From positions 124,001 through 188,000 of the forward strand of contig WHUZ01000016.1 of the NCBI GenBank assembly GCA_015179045.1: a stretch of 64,000 nucleotides of DNA, in the 5' to 3' direction. The stretch's first letter is position 1; each line of letters starts with the position of its first letter. Position numbers and translations under genes: made by a program. Positions 13,239-23,589 of the stretch are shown in pieces. This DNA is from Kalaharituber pfeilii (taxonomy: Eukaryota > Ascomycota > Pezizomycetes > Pezizales > Pezizaceae). Under the pieces are notes generated by a model. That model was not told the DNA's origin and did not search any database. It saw only the letters and a program-made list of their open reading frames with translations.

Positions 13239-13864
13239 TACTAGATTCACATTAAAGCTTCTCAGGTTAATGTGAAACTGCTTGTATTATGGTCGCTCAA
13301 ACTAAAAAGCGTAATACACTTAAACAATGAAGTGAAAGAATGCGATATGATCAATCTCTGCATAAGTTGAAGTGTTGTAGGAAAATATGGTACTATGACA
13401 TACGCAGAAATTTTGGTGCTGGCAGCATTACTGTCTTTTATGCTATGTTACCTACCATCACCGATGGGGTAATGATGTGCCCACCGGTAATGATGCGCGC
13501 TCTTGGCACTCCTCCTCACGCATTTTCCCATCGTATTACTTTTGCAGGCATACAACATATATTAAAATTACATACTACAAGGCTAATTCCATATCGCTAA
13601 ATCAGAATATTTCATCAGAATCATGAAAATATCAAAAGGTCAAGATCTCTGAATAAATCTGTCATCCTCCATCCAAAAAAAGACCTCCTTGCAAATAACC
13701 TATCTAATATTATCCAAAATTAAGATATTATTAAAGAGACCTATCAATTCTTATTCATTGTATATCAGTCTATTAAGTTATAGTCAGCAATTGCATATAG
13801 AATTCATCTGGAATGCAGTATACCTTCAAATATATAGATAAAATTTAGATTCTTAGGCCAATTT

Positions 13865-14516
13865 TTAGATCTCGATGTTATTATCAGTATCCTCAAAGTC
13901 TTCAGGTAATCCAGAAATGCTAGGACTTGACATAGTGGTAGTTGAAGGGCTAGAGATGATGACTGTAGCCTCATTTGAGGGCTCTGGTAGAGATGATGAG
14001 CAATGTGGCTCAGAATTCACTGATAATACTTCTCTGGCCACCCCCTCCCTTGGCTGTTTAGACCCTCCCCGAATATCAACCATAGGTTTCCCTCGGCCGT
14101 GGCCCCATGTGCGAACTGCCCTACGACCCCTCATTGCAGTCCACTTAGCTACTCTATGTTCCTTCTCTTCTTGCTTCTATTTTACCCTCTTTTTATGCTC
14201 TTTTATATCTAATCACCTTTTTTCCTCACTAGCCTTTTTTTTCTTTCTTGATAGTATTCTGCTACTTCTCTGCTTTCTCAGCCTATTTTTCTACTTTCAG
14301 GATCTTTTCCACTGCTGCTCTTAACTTCCTCTCTGTTACGGGCTCACTACAACTGTAGGGCGGGCAGTCGGTGGTGCATACGAAATGCGCATATGCAAGT
14401 GATATGCGAGCTAATGTCGGGCGGCGTCGCAGTCGTATGAATGAGTGCATTGTAGGTATTTGACTAGCTGTGTACTCCTCTACGCAGCTTATATAGCAAT
14501 ACAACAGCAATAGCAT
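13865..14516 (-). pseudogene. pogo/Fot1-like transposase C-terminal relic
   Basis: Minus-strand reading: PVTERKLRAAVEKILKVEK, then a Lys-rich coiled segment, then RGRRAVRTWGHGRGKPMVDI and a Ser/Thr-rich acidic tail ending DTDNNIEI. This order (PVT, basic coil, GRG linker, acidic Ser-rich end) is common downstream of the DDE domain in fungal pogo-type transposases. Stops and frame changes interrupt it, and no catalytic domain is present. Confidence 0.5.
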
Positions 14517-14594
14517 ATTGCATACGTCATATATGTGTGCATATTCGCTCTACCAGTCGCCCAGTACTAATGGTATTATTAGCAAATTCTCACT

Positions 14595-14749
14595 TGCAGA
14601 GCTCATCTTCTCTACCGAAGGCCTCAAATAAGGTTACAGCCATCACCTCTAGTCCTTCAGCTATCATCATGCATAGTTGTAGCATTTCTGGATCACCTGA
14701 AAACTCTGAGAACACTAATAGTGATATTGATGTACAAAGATTGGCCTGA
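14595..14749 (+). pseudogene. Inverted second copy of the transposase C-terminus
   Basis: The plus-strand frame reads SSSSLPKASNKVTAITSSPS, then an acidic end SENTNSDIDV. It is the counterpart of the minus-strand 13865-14010 segment and forms the opposite arm of the fold-back element. Confidence 0.55.
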
Positions 14750-15563
14750 GAATGTAAGCTTTCTCTATATATTTGAAAGTATAGTTATTCTAGATGAACT
14801 CTGCATACAACTGCTGACTATAATCTAATAGACTGATGTAGGGCAAATATGTATTGATAGCCTTTTATAGTAATATCTTGATTTTGTGTAATATTGGGCA
14901 GGTTATATAGAAGGGGGGCTTTTTTTGATGGAGAATGATAGATTTAGTCACAGATCTTGATTTATTGATTTTTTTGTGATTCTGATGAAAGATTCTGATT
15001 TAGCGATATGGAATTAGCCTTGTAGTATATAATTTCAATATATGTCATATACCTACAAAAAGTAATACGATGGGAGAATGCACCAGGAGGAGTGCCAAGA
15101 GGGCGCATCATTACTGGTGGGCACATCATTACCCCATCGGTGATGGTAACCCCTTTTTGGCTAGTATCTTGGTCTGGGAGCGATTTTTCTGGGGTTTGGA
15201 ATCTAGTGGAAGGGGGAGAGGTTTGCAAAATTCAAAGAGTTTGGAGAGTGCTCAAAAATTTTTGTGGTAGATCGAGCTGTGAGAAGGCTGGGTCTGGTTA
15301 CCCGCCGGCGCCGGCGCTCGATCAACCAGAATAATTTTGAACCTTGTCCCAGATTCTCAAGCCTAGCAGACCTTCCGCCCTCTCTGCCAGCTTGTAGATT
15401 CTCTCAGAAATTTTCCCAAACTGCCGACTAGTAAAAAAGGGGTAGCGTCATATAAAATACAATTAATACGCAACACCAAACACATATGCGAAACACCTCA
15501 ACTTACGTAGATGCTAAACCTTTTGTTAATTCTTTTGTCTGAATCTTATACACTGGGCCTTCA

Positions 15564-15769
15564 GGACGGGAATAGGAATAGTGGGGAACTGGTGCAGAAC
15601 ATTTCCTTCACTCTACTCTTATCGCATCTCATTTCATTTCATCTTATCTTATCTCATTCCATTTCAAGCCAGCTCTTCCTTCTATATACACATGCATCTG
15701 TATTTAACATACCTCGCCATAGCCTAACAGGCGGCATGCGAGTAATGATAAAAAAAAAAAAAAAAAAAA
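15564..15769 (+). mobile_element. LINE family A 3' fragment with 3'UTR
   Basis: About 150 bp of 3' UTR (TCATTTCATCTTATCTTATC-rich) followed by tail A (CTCGCCATAGCCTAACAGGC) and about 20 A. TSD TGGGCCTTCA at 15554-15563 and 15770-15779. The hairpin stem reads GCCT/AGGC instead of the usual GCCC/GGGC, a compensated change. Confidence 0.85.
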
Positions 15770-15779
15770 TGGGCCTTCA

Positions 15780-16763
15780 AATTACATCGACGCAAGTAGT
15801 TTAATCACCTTTATAGCGAAGCACATTTGAAATCATTCAATCAGGTCGTCAAACGTTTGTAAACCACTTAACTTCTTGTAGGATGAAGACATGATATCAA
15901 GTGGAGCAATGGTGTCTTGCTGACAAATCTGAGATTTTGGGAATTTGGAAATTGTATATTTTGTGGTTATCATAGGAATCGGTCTGGGACGGAATCTGGA
16001 ACAGGAATAGTCTCACGCCATACTCTCAATATCATAGATTCCGGAACTCGCTTACCTAACCTCGGCCATCTTATAAATGACTACGTATACTGTAATAACC
16101 ACGGAGCCTTCCCTGGCGAGATAGCGGCAAGCATGGTTACGTGAATTAAAACAGTCGAAAGTGAAAAAAGGAACGGTAGGGAAAATTCTTGCTCGCTTGA
16201 GTTGAGGCTATAAGATGTGTGCCTTATGAGCCAAATTTTGTGATATGGTGGGCAAGGAGAGCTGAAGTTTCAATTGGCATCTTGAAGGTGATTGAATTAT
16301 TCTGAATTGAATAATATATGAATTTCATATGAAGTCTATTTGAACTATTGATTTTTGTCCTGTGGAGTGTAGATCCAACTTCAGTTAATCAATGACGGCG
16401 GCTTAGTTTCTATGACTAAGCCGCCAAGAATAACAAGTAGAAACTTCATGTTCACCCCCCGCATCGGCCATTACACCTCACACCCTGCAGCTGCGCCATC
16501 ATCTACCCAGTCTCGTGTCCACACGTTTGGTTGGAGACTGCCACAATTTACATTTCTATTCTTGTTTTGGTATTAAACGCAACGAAAGCTTATCCGGGAA
16601 TCCGTTTTGGCTAACAAACTTTTATGCACATTAATTGGATTAGTGTAGTCACTCGACTCGGACTCATCAAATAATTATACAACTGTCATCAGGGAGCATT
16701 TTTAGATTCTCGGACCAACCAAAGTCAGACTCGTCCTTTATCATATAGATACAACGCGTAGCC
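15780..16763. other. Intergenic with one eroded LINE tail
   Basis: A worn tail B copy lies at about 16109-16160 (CCCTGGCGAGATAGCGGCAA, then GGTTACGTGAATTAAAA), without a clear TSD. 16400-16440 contains an imperfect palindrome around GGCGGCTTAG and CTAAGCCGCC. The remainder up to 16763 would include the BTB gene promoter. I see no gene. Confidence 0.4.
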
Positions 16764-17727
16764 ATGTCTGGAGTCCCCGACGATGATAGTAGCAGCTTCA
16801 ATTTTGAGATGCTGCAAAGCGAGATGTTCAAGATCATCCTCCCAGATGCAGCAACCTCTGACGTACCACATTCACCATCCAATCCCGGTTTGGTATTCTA
16901 TGCTCAGAAGGAGCTTCTTGCATCTTTATCACCGGAGTTAAGGAATCATATCCAAAATGAGATGAGAGAGGGTTTAAAAGGAGAAATGGTGGTGGCTGAT
17001 GTGGATAAAGTTACTTTGGAGCGTTTCTTGCAGTGGGCGTACACGCGGGATTACACAGTGTTCGTTTACACATTAGTTCATAAACCTTCCCCGGCACGTG
17101 TTCTCTATCGTTATCAATGGACGCCAACTTACTAACCACTCTCGCCATCTCTCCAGTGACGCTAAGAGTCAGCCTCCCCTTATGGTACATACCAAAATAT
17201 ACGTACTTGCGGATCGCTTCAATGTACCGGCGCTGCAGGACCTCAGTTTCGGTAGACTGACTGCAACCCTGGCAGACCACCCAATTCTAAGGAGGGATTT
17301 CATAAAGGACATGTCCATCGTCCTGAAAGTGACACTCTACGCCGCTGACAACCTCCCCAACCTGAGCAAGCCGCCGTTAAACTACCTGATTCGCTACATC
17401 ACTTGGGGAATAGAGAGTGCACGTATCTTGCCTGAGTTCTCTGACTTGATCCACGCACGACCGGACGTGGCGGTTGCACTTTTCCAGGAGGTGCAGCCCC
17501 CATGGCGGGCGCCGTGGTCACCTCCTCCTTCGCCCCGCGAGCGCGTAAATTCTGGGGATACCGAAGCGGACGAGTGTGTTGTGTGCCAGGAAAAACTGAC
17601 CTGTTTTCTCTTGTGCAATTCATGCGAGCAGGAAGCGGATGTGTGTCCAGTTTGTGCCCCTTTGCGGCGGAAAACCCCCGGGAATTGTGGCATGTGTAAC
17701 TGTCGACGTGAGATGCCGAGGGAATGA
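16764..17727 (+). CDS. BTB/POZ-domain protein with C-terminal Cys-rich module
   Basis: Two exons. Exon 1 (ATG 16764 to about 17057-17059) reads FKIILPDAATSDVP, then VFYAQKELLASLSPELRNHIQNEM, then VTLERFLQWAYTRDY, the usual fungal BTB pattern. BTB domains mediate dimerisation and adaptor binding. Exon 2 (from about 17157 or 17167 to TGA 17725-17727) continues with MVHTKIYVLADRFNVPALQDLSFGRL, which follows the BTB core in this family. It ends in a cysteine-rich module (CVVCQEKLTCFLLCNSCEQEADVCPVCAPL..CGMCNC) that probably binds zinc and might be RING-like. The intron is about 100 nt; two donor/acceptor pairs keep frame (GT at 17060 to AG at 17156, or GT at 17058 to AG at 17166). Total about 285 aa. 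A role as a ubiquitin-ligase adaptor is possible but is inference. Confidence 0.7.
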
Positions 17728-18830
17728 GGGCTATGGCTGGCTTGTCAATCACACAGTCCTGTAACGTCGAAACAGCTTGATTATGTAAATTATCTGCGAT
17801 GTCCACAGATGCAATTTATGTTTGACTTCCCATGCCGGAAACCGCCTGATTGATGCATATAGCGATGAAGCAGAGTACTCTAATTGTCTCCGCAATAAAC
17901 CCATACATATTCCTGCACCATGTCTTACAGCTACTCAAATTGAATTAGTATACTACACGACTTCGCCGTGCTTCCTGTTAGGCCTTCATTTTTATCGTCA
18001 CGCTATCCTAATTGACATATTTTTGATCGCCATGCTGGAACTGAGCAATGAAGCTTCGAAGAATTTATTCTAGGTAAGACGTGATTTAAGCGACTTATCA
18101 GCTTTTTCTGCAAGGCCTTCTCGAGGTTGTCTTGGGTGGCTGCCGCTGTACTTTTCTGCCGCCAGTAGTGTTGGAGAGGATCGCAGCTCTCAAGGTTGAC
18201 GGTAAAAAAAAAAAAGAAAAAAGAATGAAGCTGCTTTGTAGAATGAGCGCAAGCACTCCGTATTTAGTGCTTGCCAGCGCACTTTGAGGACAATTAATCT
18301 TTTGTCAGTTCTGCACATATCAGCCAATCAAGAGCGAGCCACCAAGAGAAGCACGTATACTGTACTGGAGTTCTTACCAGGGATGTCCAGTAGCAGGTGT
18401 CTTGGCATCCAAGGGTATGTTTCGACCGACCACAATGGTCACCGGTTTTCCAAAAACAGAAGGTGGAATATCCTGTGCCGATTCGGTGCAGCAGTTGTAT
18501 TCTTAGCTGCTTTACATGTATCGTGTTCGACCTTGAACTCAGAGCAAAGTTACTATCCAACTTTCAATTGTTATTTTCTCTTGCAATTGCACTTTTACTT
18601 GTTGAACTTGTACGATGCCACCGGCGCAACTTTCGAACATCCACCAAGGCAGCATCCTATGGCTTCCAGAGACAGCCGTTATTCCGGGAATCCCGAAAGG
18701 GAAGCTTCAGCACCCAGTCGTTGTATTGAGCGACGTTGTAAATAATAGTGTTGATGTTTGTATAGTAAAGTTTCCTTGCTACCCCACGTTCTGAAGAACC
18801 AAAAGCTAATAACCAAATTGCTATGACCAC
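17728..18830. other. Region between BTB gene and 18.9-kb gene
   Basis: No supportable gene. The open frames at 17822-18073 and 18284-18745 lack codon character or homology I can recognise. Upstream exons of the 18.9-kb gene may lie here. Confidence 0.3.
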
Positions 18831-18839
18831 GTAGATCAC

Positions 18840-19707
18840 ATCCCTCAGAAATCAATCGTTAGAGACAAAGTTTCGAGACCCGCGACTGCGCGAAAGGTAT
18901 GTTCAGCTCGAACATCCGGGAGTCAATGATTCAATGTACCACCCGGGTTTCCCTACGCCAACCGCATCCACCAGCAATCTAGCAAAGGTCACCAAAGTCA
19001 AGGTCCGCGTCATCCGTGGTGATAACCCTCTCCCAAAAAAGTCCTACATTGACATCGGGGAGCCTCTTCGTTGCCCTGTGACGTCCCTGGAAGAGTTGAA
19101 ATGGGGGCGAGCGGAGGCATGTCTAGCAGGGGCAGCTGTGGTTATTGTACGCACGGAGGTAAAAAGGATAACACCCCATTATCAGTTCCTGGTGAAACCT
19201 ACAGCTGCTGTTACCCTGGGTTCGAAGAGAAGTGGTCTTCAAGTTGGGCGCAGCACATATGGCAACAGGGTTGTGCCCACAGGTATTGGAACATATTCGG
19301 AGGTAGCGAGGAGAAAAGATTTCGCGGTGAATGGTTCTGCCTCATATCCTGCTTCAGCGTATACATCCAGTTACGCTTCTTCGGCATATAAATCCAGTTA
19401 TGCTTCTTCAGCATATAAATCCGGTTATGCTTCTTCAGCAGCATACACATCCAGTACCCCTACGCGGACGTATGAAAGCGAATCTTCTGCAGCGATACTG
19501 TTGGGGCTCGGTTTTCTCGTTTTGCTGTTTTCAGGGCTCGGTTTTCTCGTTTTTATGTTGGCTGGGTTTGGTATCTTCTGTGTTGTTTCGGTCGCGATTT
19601 TGGCTGGGTTTTTGATTTTCTGTGTCCTTTCTGCCGCGCTCACATTTTATATCCTGAGGTTTTGCTGCCGCCGGGCTTGGTGGGCGGTTAGGCTATTATG
19701 GAAGTAG
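18840..19707 (+). CDS. Hypothetical protein with Ser/Tyr/Ala repeats and hydrophobic C-terminus (last exon)
   Basis: The frame is open from about 18832 to TAG at 19707, with a first in-frame Met at 18934. Upstream of that Met the frame already looks coding (KFRDPRLRERYVQLEHPG), so a 5' exon is probably missing from this call. The visible part has a soluble N-terminal domain (KVRVIRGDNPLPKKSYIDIG...). Next comes a tandem repeat of about nine residues (SSYASSAYK, three to four units at 19356-19450). The end is a long hydrophobic stretch (LGLGFLVLLFSGLGFLVFML, then further Ile/Leu/Phe runs) long enough for three membrane passes, closing with basic residues. I do not recognise the family. The hydrophobic part is itself internally repeated (GLGFLV twice). 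Confidence 0.45.
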
Positions 19708-20010
19708 TTTACTCGCTGGTTGAAAGAGTATTCGAGCAGCTGAGTAACGCATACATGCGAGTATGTACTTTAAAGATGGTTGTTGTCTTAGTGTTAGTAA
19801 TCAGAAGCAATTATCATGGGTAGAACACGATAGTATATGTAAATAAACTATGATTGTCAAGTAATTGATTGATACCATAACAGAATAATATGATCTTTTA
19901 TATACAGGAGATCTAGAAAAGCTATGACATCTATCAACATGAGATATATTGCTATTCCAGTCCCATTGGGGTAATGAATGGTGTAGGGACAGCTTGTACT
20001 TAGTGCCTTC
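19708..20010. other. 3' flank, no gene
   Basis: A+T-rich flank between the hydrophobic-protein gene and the 57-bp array. Nothing recognisable. Confidence 0.35.
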
Positions 20011-20990
20011 ACCAGTGTACTGTAACTTAACAGGTACGGTAGATCTTCCTCGATGGCACGAGATACAGCACAATGAGCCGAATTTGACAGGTATAGTAGG
20101 TCTCTCTTGATGGCACGAGATGCAGCAAAATGAACTCAATATGACTGTTTGACAGCCGATTTTAACAGGTATGACAGGACTCTTCTATGGCACGAGATAT
20201 AGAGAATCAGCCAAATTTTGTAAGTATGGCAAGTCTCTCTCACCAGTACGAGATGTAGCAGAACGAGTTCAATTTGACGGGTATAGCAGCACCTTTCCAC
20301 AGCACGAGAGTAGCAGAATGAGCTAAATTTGACAACTATGATAGAACTCTTTCTGCATCGCGAGATAGAGCAGAAAAAGCACAATTTGACGGGTATTCGA
20401 CGGCACGAGATGCAGCAGAACGAGAGCCAAATTTGACAGGTATGGCAGATCTCTCTTGACGACGTGAGATGCAGCAGAATGAGCAGAATTTAGGTACGGC
20501 AGTCTCCCTCGATTGAATGAGATCAGGAAGATTGTAGTCAAGTTGACAGGTATGACCTCGACAGGCGAGATAAGGCAGAATGAGCTCAGGTTGACAAGTA
20601 CCACAGGGCTCTTTCCACAGTATGAGAGCACCAGAACGAGTTTGAATTTGACAGGTACGACAGGACCTACTCGACGGCGTGAGATGTGGTAAAATAGGCT
20701 CACTTTACAGGTATTTTTTTTTTTTTTTTATATATATCATTACTCGCATGCCGCCCTATGGGCTATGGCGAGGTATTTATTAAAAGAAAGAAAGAGAGAA
20801 AGAACTGTCACTACCACTAAATACATGTGTTGCCCGCGATGCTCCTAAGTGGTGCGGGTGTCCATAAAAGGGACCGTCCCTCACTTCCGTCTCCTATCCG
20901 GCTCGTATGCGTCGATCCTCAACCATTTCCCGCCCAATCTCACTCTTTCAGGTATGGCAGGTCTCTTTCTATGGCATGAGATGGGCAAAA
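20010..20990. repeat. Degenerate 57-bp minisatellite, about 13 units, split by a LINE
   Basis: A unit of roughly AATTTGACAGGTATGGCAGG, then CTCTCTTGACGGCACGAGAT, then GCAGCAGAATGAGCC recurs. The word CGAGAT or its variants appears near 20057, 20114, 20190, 20247, 20301, 20358, 20403, 20463, 20518, 20568, 20622, 20679 and, beyond the LINE insertion, 20972. Most spacings are 54-60 bp. Because the modal 57 is divisible by three, the minus strand reads a repeated 19-residue motif (about CISCHRGRSTVPVKFGSLC), in three short overlapping open frames. Whether it was ever coding is unknown. Confidence 0.85.
20714..20944 (-). mobile_element. LINE family A gag-end-plus-tail insertion inside the minisatellite
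   Basis: Poly(T), then reverse-complement tail A (ATTACTCGCATGCCGCCCTA), then about 150 bp matching the 3' part of the gag-plus-tail copies at 930-1570 and 46576-46938, ending in the gag C-terminus (...YEPDRRRK). The array words ACAGGTAT before and TCAGGTAT after fit a short TSD, although the array makes this ambiguous. Confidence 0.8.
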
Positions 20991-21672
20991 TGAGAATGTG
21001 CTGGAGCGGTACGGCATGGTGGGATAATTGAAGGGCACCTAGAAATAGATCGCAATATCTATATCTAACTACTCTTCGTCATCGTCAGCTTCCAAATTTC
21101 CAATTCCTCCTGTCGCTTATATACTCTTGCTATAATTCTGCCATAATATTTACACCCTTTTGCAATTTCTGGATCTCATGTTTCTGTTAATATCCTCACT
21201 CGCATAGCATTTACAGGTGGGAGTGGAGAGAGGGTGCACATCGAAGGACATATACTGGGTACTCCGAGCAGAACCATCATAGGTAGATATTGACGGCACT
21301 TACGCTGTGGTGGTAACCACAGTACCAATGTAAAGGATAAGGCCAAACGTGGCCCGGAGCGGTAGTCATCGGTAAGGCTATATGATGATACATACATATG
21401 ATGAGGAAGTGAGTAACATTTAAGAAGCGAGATGTGGATGTGTAGGTTTGAATGGAAGGCGAAGGTGGTCTATAACTTGATGTAGATAGGTCTATATGGA
21501 CACACAAGCAAGCAGAGAAAGACAGGGATACGCAGGTATAGATCAGACAGACCAGAACTCGCAGACAAGACTACAGGCCACACATGATCCTTTCCTTGAC
21601 ATTTTGACCATTGAGACCGCCCTTGAGCCTTCATCACAACGTATAGTTTACCGACTATAACGAGGGGTTCGC
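20991..21672. other. Intergenic, no gene
   Basis: No repeat or gene recognised before the TSD of the LINE at 21687. Confidence 0.35.
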
Positions 21673-21686
21673 TAGCAGTGATTTCT

Positions 21687-22859
21687 GAGGGGGAGGAGAT
21701 CTCGTGGGGAGGGGGGTGTGAGAAGGTGGAGGTGGAAGTGGTGGAGAGGCGGAAAGGAGAAGTGGAGACGAGGGGGGAGTGGGAAGCCGCGATCGGGGAA
21801 GCCGGAAGAAAAAGGGCAGTCCTTTTCTCCGACGGCAGCAAGATCGAGGACAGCAAGGTGGGAGCAGGAGTGTGGGGGAGGTCGGCAGCGGTGGCGGAGG
21901 TGGTGGGGAGAACGGCGACGGTGTTCGATGGGGAGGTGAGGGGAGTGAGAAAGGCGCTGGAGAGTGTGGAGGAGGAGGTCCCTGTACTGATCTGTTTAGA
22001 TTCTGAGGCTGCCGTCATGGCGATCCAGAAGGCAGGCAGGGAGGGAAAGGGGAAAACCGAGGATGTGAGGAGAGTGGTGGATGCCGTGGCGAGGAGGAAG
22101 AAGAAGAAGGGAGGGGATGCGAAACTGATGTGGGTCAAGGCTCATATCGGAATTGCGGGGAATGAGAAGGCTGATGAGTGGGCAAAGAAGGGGACGGCGG
22201 TGGAAGGGAAAGAGGTGGCCACCGGGAGCGGGGTGCGCCAGAGGATTAAGGCATGGAGGAAGGAGAGGAGGGAGGTGGAAGGTTTCGGGAAGGGGAAAGT
22301 AATGGAGTGGAATAGGACAGCGGTGTCCAAGTTCACAGCATTGCGACTGGAGAGAGGAAGATGCAGGGTGTGGTTGAAGAGGATGGGAGCGGCGGAATTG
22401 GAGAAGTGCGGCTGCGGGGAGGCACAGACGGGGGCGCACCTAGCCTTCCAGTGCAGTCAGCAGAGGTTTCGCCCAGAAGGCTTCAGAGAATGGGGGATGT
22501 GGAAAAGAACTGGAAAAGGACGGCAGAGAATGGGGAGGAGTGGGATGAGTTGGAAAGGTTCTTTTCCGGGATCAAGTTTTAGGAGCGCGCCGTGCGATAA
22601 TTTTCGGGCCGGTTTGCGAAGGTGTGGAGGGTTTTTAGTGTGCCGCGCGATTTACCGACCCGTGTCGGGAAAAAATTCGCAGGTTGCGAATTTGCCGTCG
22701 GGGAAGTTTGCTTGCCGGGATGCGAAAGTGTGGGGAAGAGGGGAGGGGGGAGAGGGGGGGATATATAGTGGGGCCTCCCTGAGGCAGAAACCGGAAGGTC
22801 CGTCCGGAGGTTTCTGGAATCAGGTGGTAGAAGTAGATAGAAAGTTTTTTGTTTGTTAA
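21687..22859 (+). CDS. LINE ORF2 C-terminal part: RNase H domain (truncated)
   Basis: One frame is open from the insertion junction to TAA at 22857-22859; the only upstream Met (21678) belongs to the target DNA. RNase H carboxylates are visible in order: FSDGSK (Asp), FDGEVRGVRKAL (Glu), ICLDSEAAV (Asp), then the WVKAHIGIAGNEKADEWA block containing the His and the last Asp. After the RNase H comes a basic stretch and a Cys/His cluster (CGCGEAQTGAHLAFQC) typical of ORF2 ends. RNase H removes the RNA strand during target-primed reverse transcription. This copy cannot act alone because the reverse transcriptase is absent. Confidence 0.85.
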   Translation, partial: EGEEISWGGGCEKVEVEVVERRKGEVETRGEWEAAIGEAGRKRAVLFSDGSKIEDSKVGAGVWGRSAAVAEVVGRTATVFDGEVRGVRKALESVEEEVPVLICLDSEAAVMAIQKAGREGKGKTEDVRRVVDAVARRKKKKGGDAKLMWVKAHIGIAGNEKADEWAKKGTAVEGKEVATGSGVRQRIKAWRKERREVEGFGKGKVMEWNRTAVSKFTALRLERGRCRVWLKRMGAAELEKCGCGEAQTGAHLAFQCSQQRFRPEGFREWGMWKRTGKGRQRMGRSGMSWKGSFPGSSFRSAPCDNFRAGLRRCGGFLVCRAIYRPVSGKNSQVANLPSGKFACRDAKVWGRGEGGEGGIYSGASLRQKPEGPSGGFWNQVVEVDRKFFVC

Positions 22860-22960
22860 GCCTGTCTCCGGGCTTCGAGGGCTTGCCCAGGGACCCTGCC
22901 ATGGCTTGGCGCTGTAAGCGGGGTTATGTGATTTTAAAAAAAAAAAAAAAAAAAAAAAAA
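21687..22960 (+). mobile_element. 5'-truncated LINE (family B) with RNase H domain
   Basis: Exact boundaries: the 14-bp TSD TAGCAGTGATTTCT lies at 21673-21686 and 22961-22974. The element contains the end of ORF2 (RNase H and a Cys/His tail), a 3' UTR, tail B (CCCTGCCATGGCTTGG, then AAGCGGGGTTATGTGA) and about 25 A. Reverse transcriptase and endonuclease are missing through 5' truncation. An intact 1.2-kb frame plus a perfect TSD indicates a recent insertion. Confidence 0.93.
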
Positions 22961-22974
22961 TAGCAGTGATTTCT

Positions 22975-23589
22975 ATAGTTTTTAGTTTTATACTCCACAA
23001 AATATATATTAGATACTAAAACTAACCTTCTGAAGCTACATTTGGTACTAGAGCTACCTGGATGCAGGAGTGGACCATGTGACATTATAAATAACTGTGA
23101 TAATACACTGATATGAATAAATGTAGCGATACGAGATTGTATGGTTGTTGAACTGGTAAAGAGTTTACATCCACTTAATGCTGACTTTATAGGGCTACAA
23201 ACTAAGCCCCTACCGCTACACCTACACTCATCCTCGTTAACCTCATACTCACCCTCGCAGGGCCACATGCTAGTATTACAGTACTGCACAGAAGATCACA
23301 CGGAGAGTTACGAACTCACGATGTATTCTGCGGAGGAATTTCAATTTCAAAACACGTGCTCCGACTTAGCTAAGACTAGTGCCTCAGAAATAACAACTAA
23401 TTATCAGGTTTCGCCACTGAGCCCGCGGTGTAATATCGCCATAGCCCCCAGGGCAGCACGTGATTAATGATAAAAAAAAAAAAAGAAAACGAAAAAGAAA
23501 AAGTAGAAAAAAAGTAGTGGAACGTATGAGCTGCCTGGTGCCTAAATTTGGACCCGAATGGACTTTGTTTGACTTCAAAAGGTGAATAT
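22975..23589. other. Intergenic between LINE and NLR gene 3' end
   Basis: Holds a worn tail A copy (23434-23480) and A-rich sequence to 23516. This is the 3' flank of the minus-strand NLR gene. No gene. Confidence 0.4.
23434..23480 (+). mobile_element. LINE tail A insertion (3' end only)
   Basis: ATCGCCATAGCCCCCAGGGC, then AGCACGTGATTAATGATAAA and A-rich DNA. The outer stem reads ATCGC/GTGAT (one G-U) where most copies have CTCGC/GCGAG. No TSD found. It lies about 110 bp beyond the stop codon of the NLR gene. Confidence 0.7.

Larger units (their letters stand above)
13455..15146. mobile_element. Fold-back-like element with long inverted arms
   Basis: The ends begin CCATCACCGATGGGGTAATG inward. 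They are complementary over at least 170 bp and, through similar coding remnants, probably about 550 bp. TA sits at 13453-13454 and 15147-15148. Each arm carries the same transposase C-terminal remnant, once on the minus strand (13865-14010, SSLPEPSNEATVI...) and once on the plus strand (14595-14749, SSLPKASNKVTAI...). The centre (14011-14594) holds the Lys/Arg-rich part that normally precedes that C-terminus. This is a palindromic duplication of a pogo/Fot1-like 3' end. Confidence 0.8.

Noticed and set aside
19801..20703. Three minus-strand open frames in the 57-bp array as genes
   Set aside because: They are the repeat read through in overlapping frames, with no start context, and change frame at irregular units.
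21678..21686. ATG at 21678 as the start of the LINE protein
   Set aside because: It lies in the target duplication outside the element; the frame is open only because of 5' truncation.
22579..23289. Minus-strand frames over the 21.7-kb LINE end
   Set aside because: They run through the poly(A)/poly(T) tail and oppose an intact RNase H frame.
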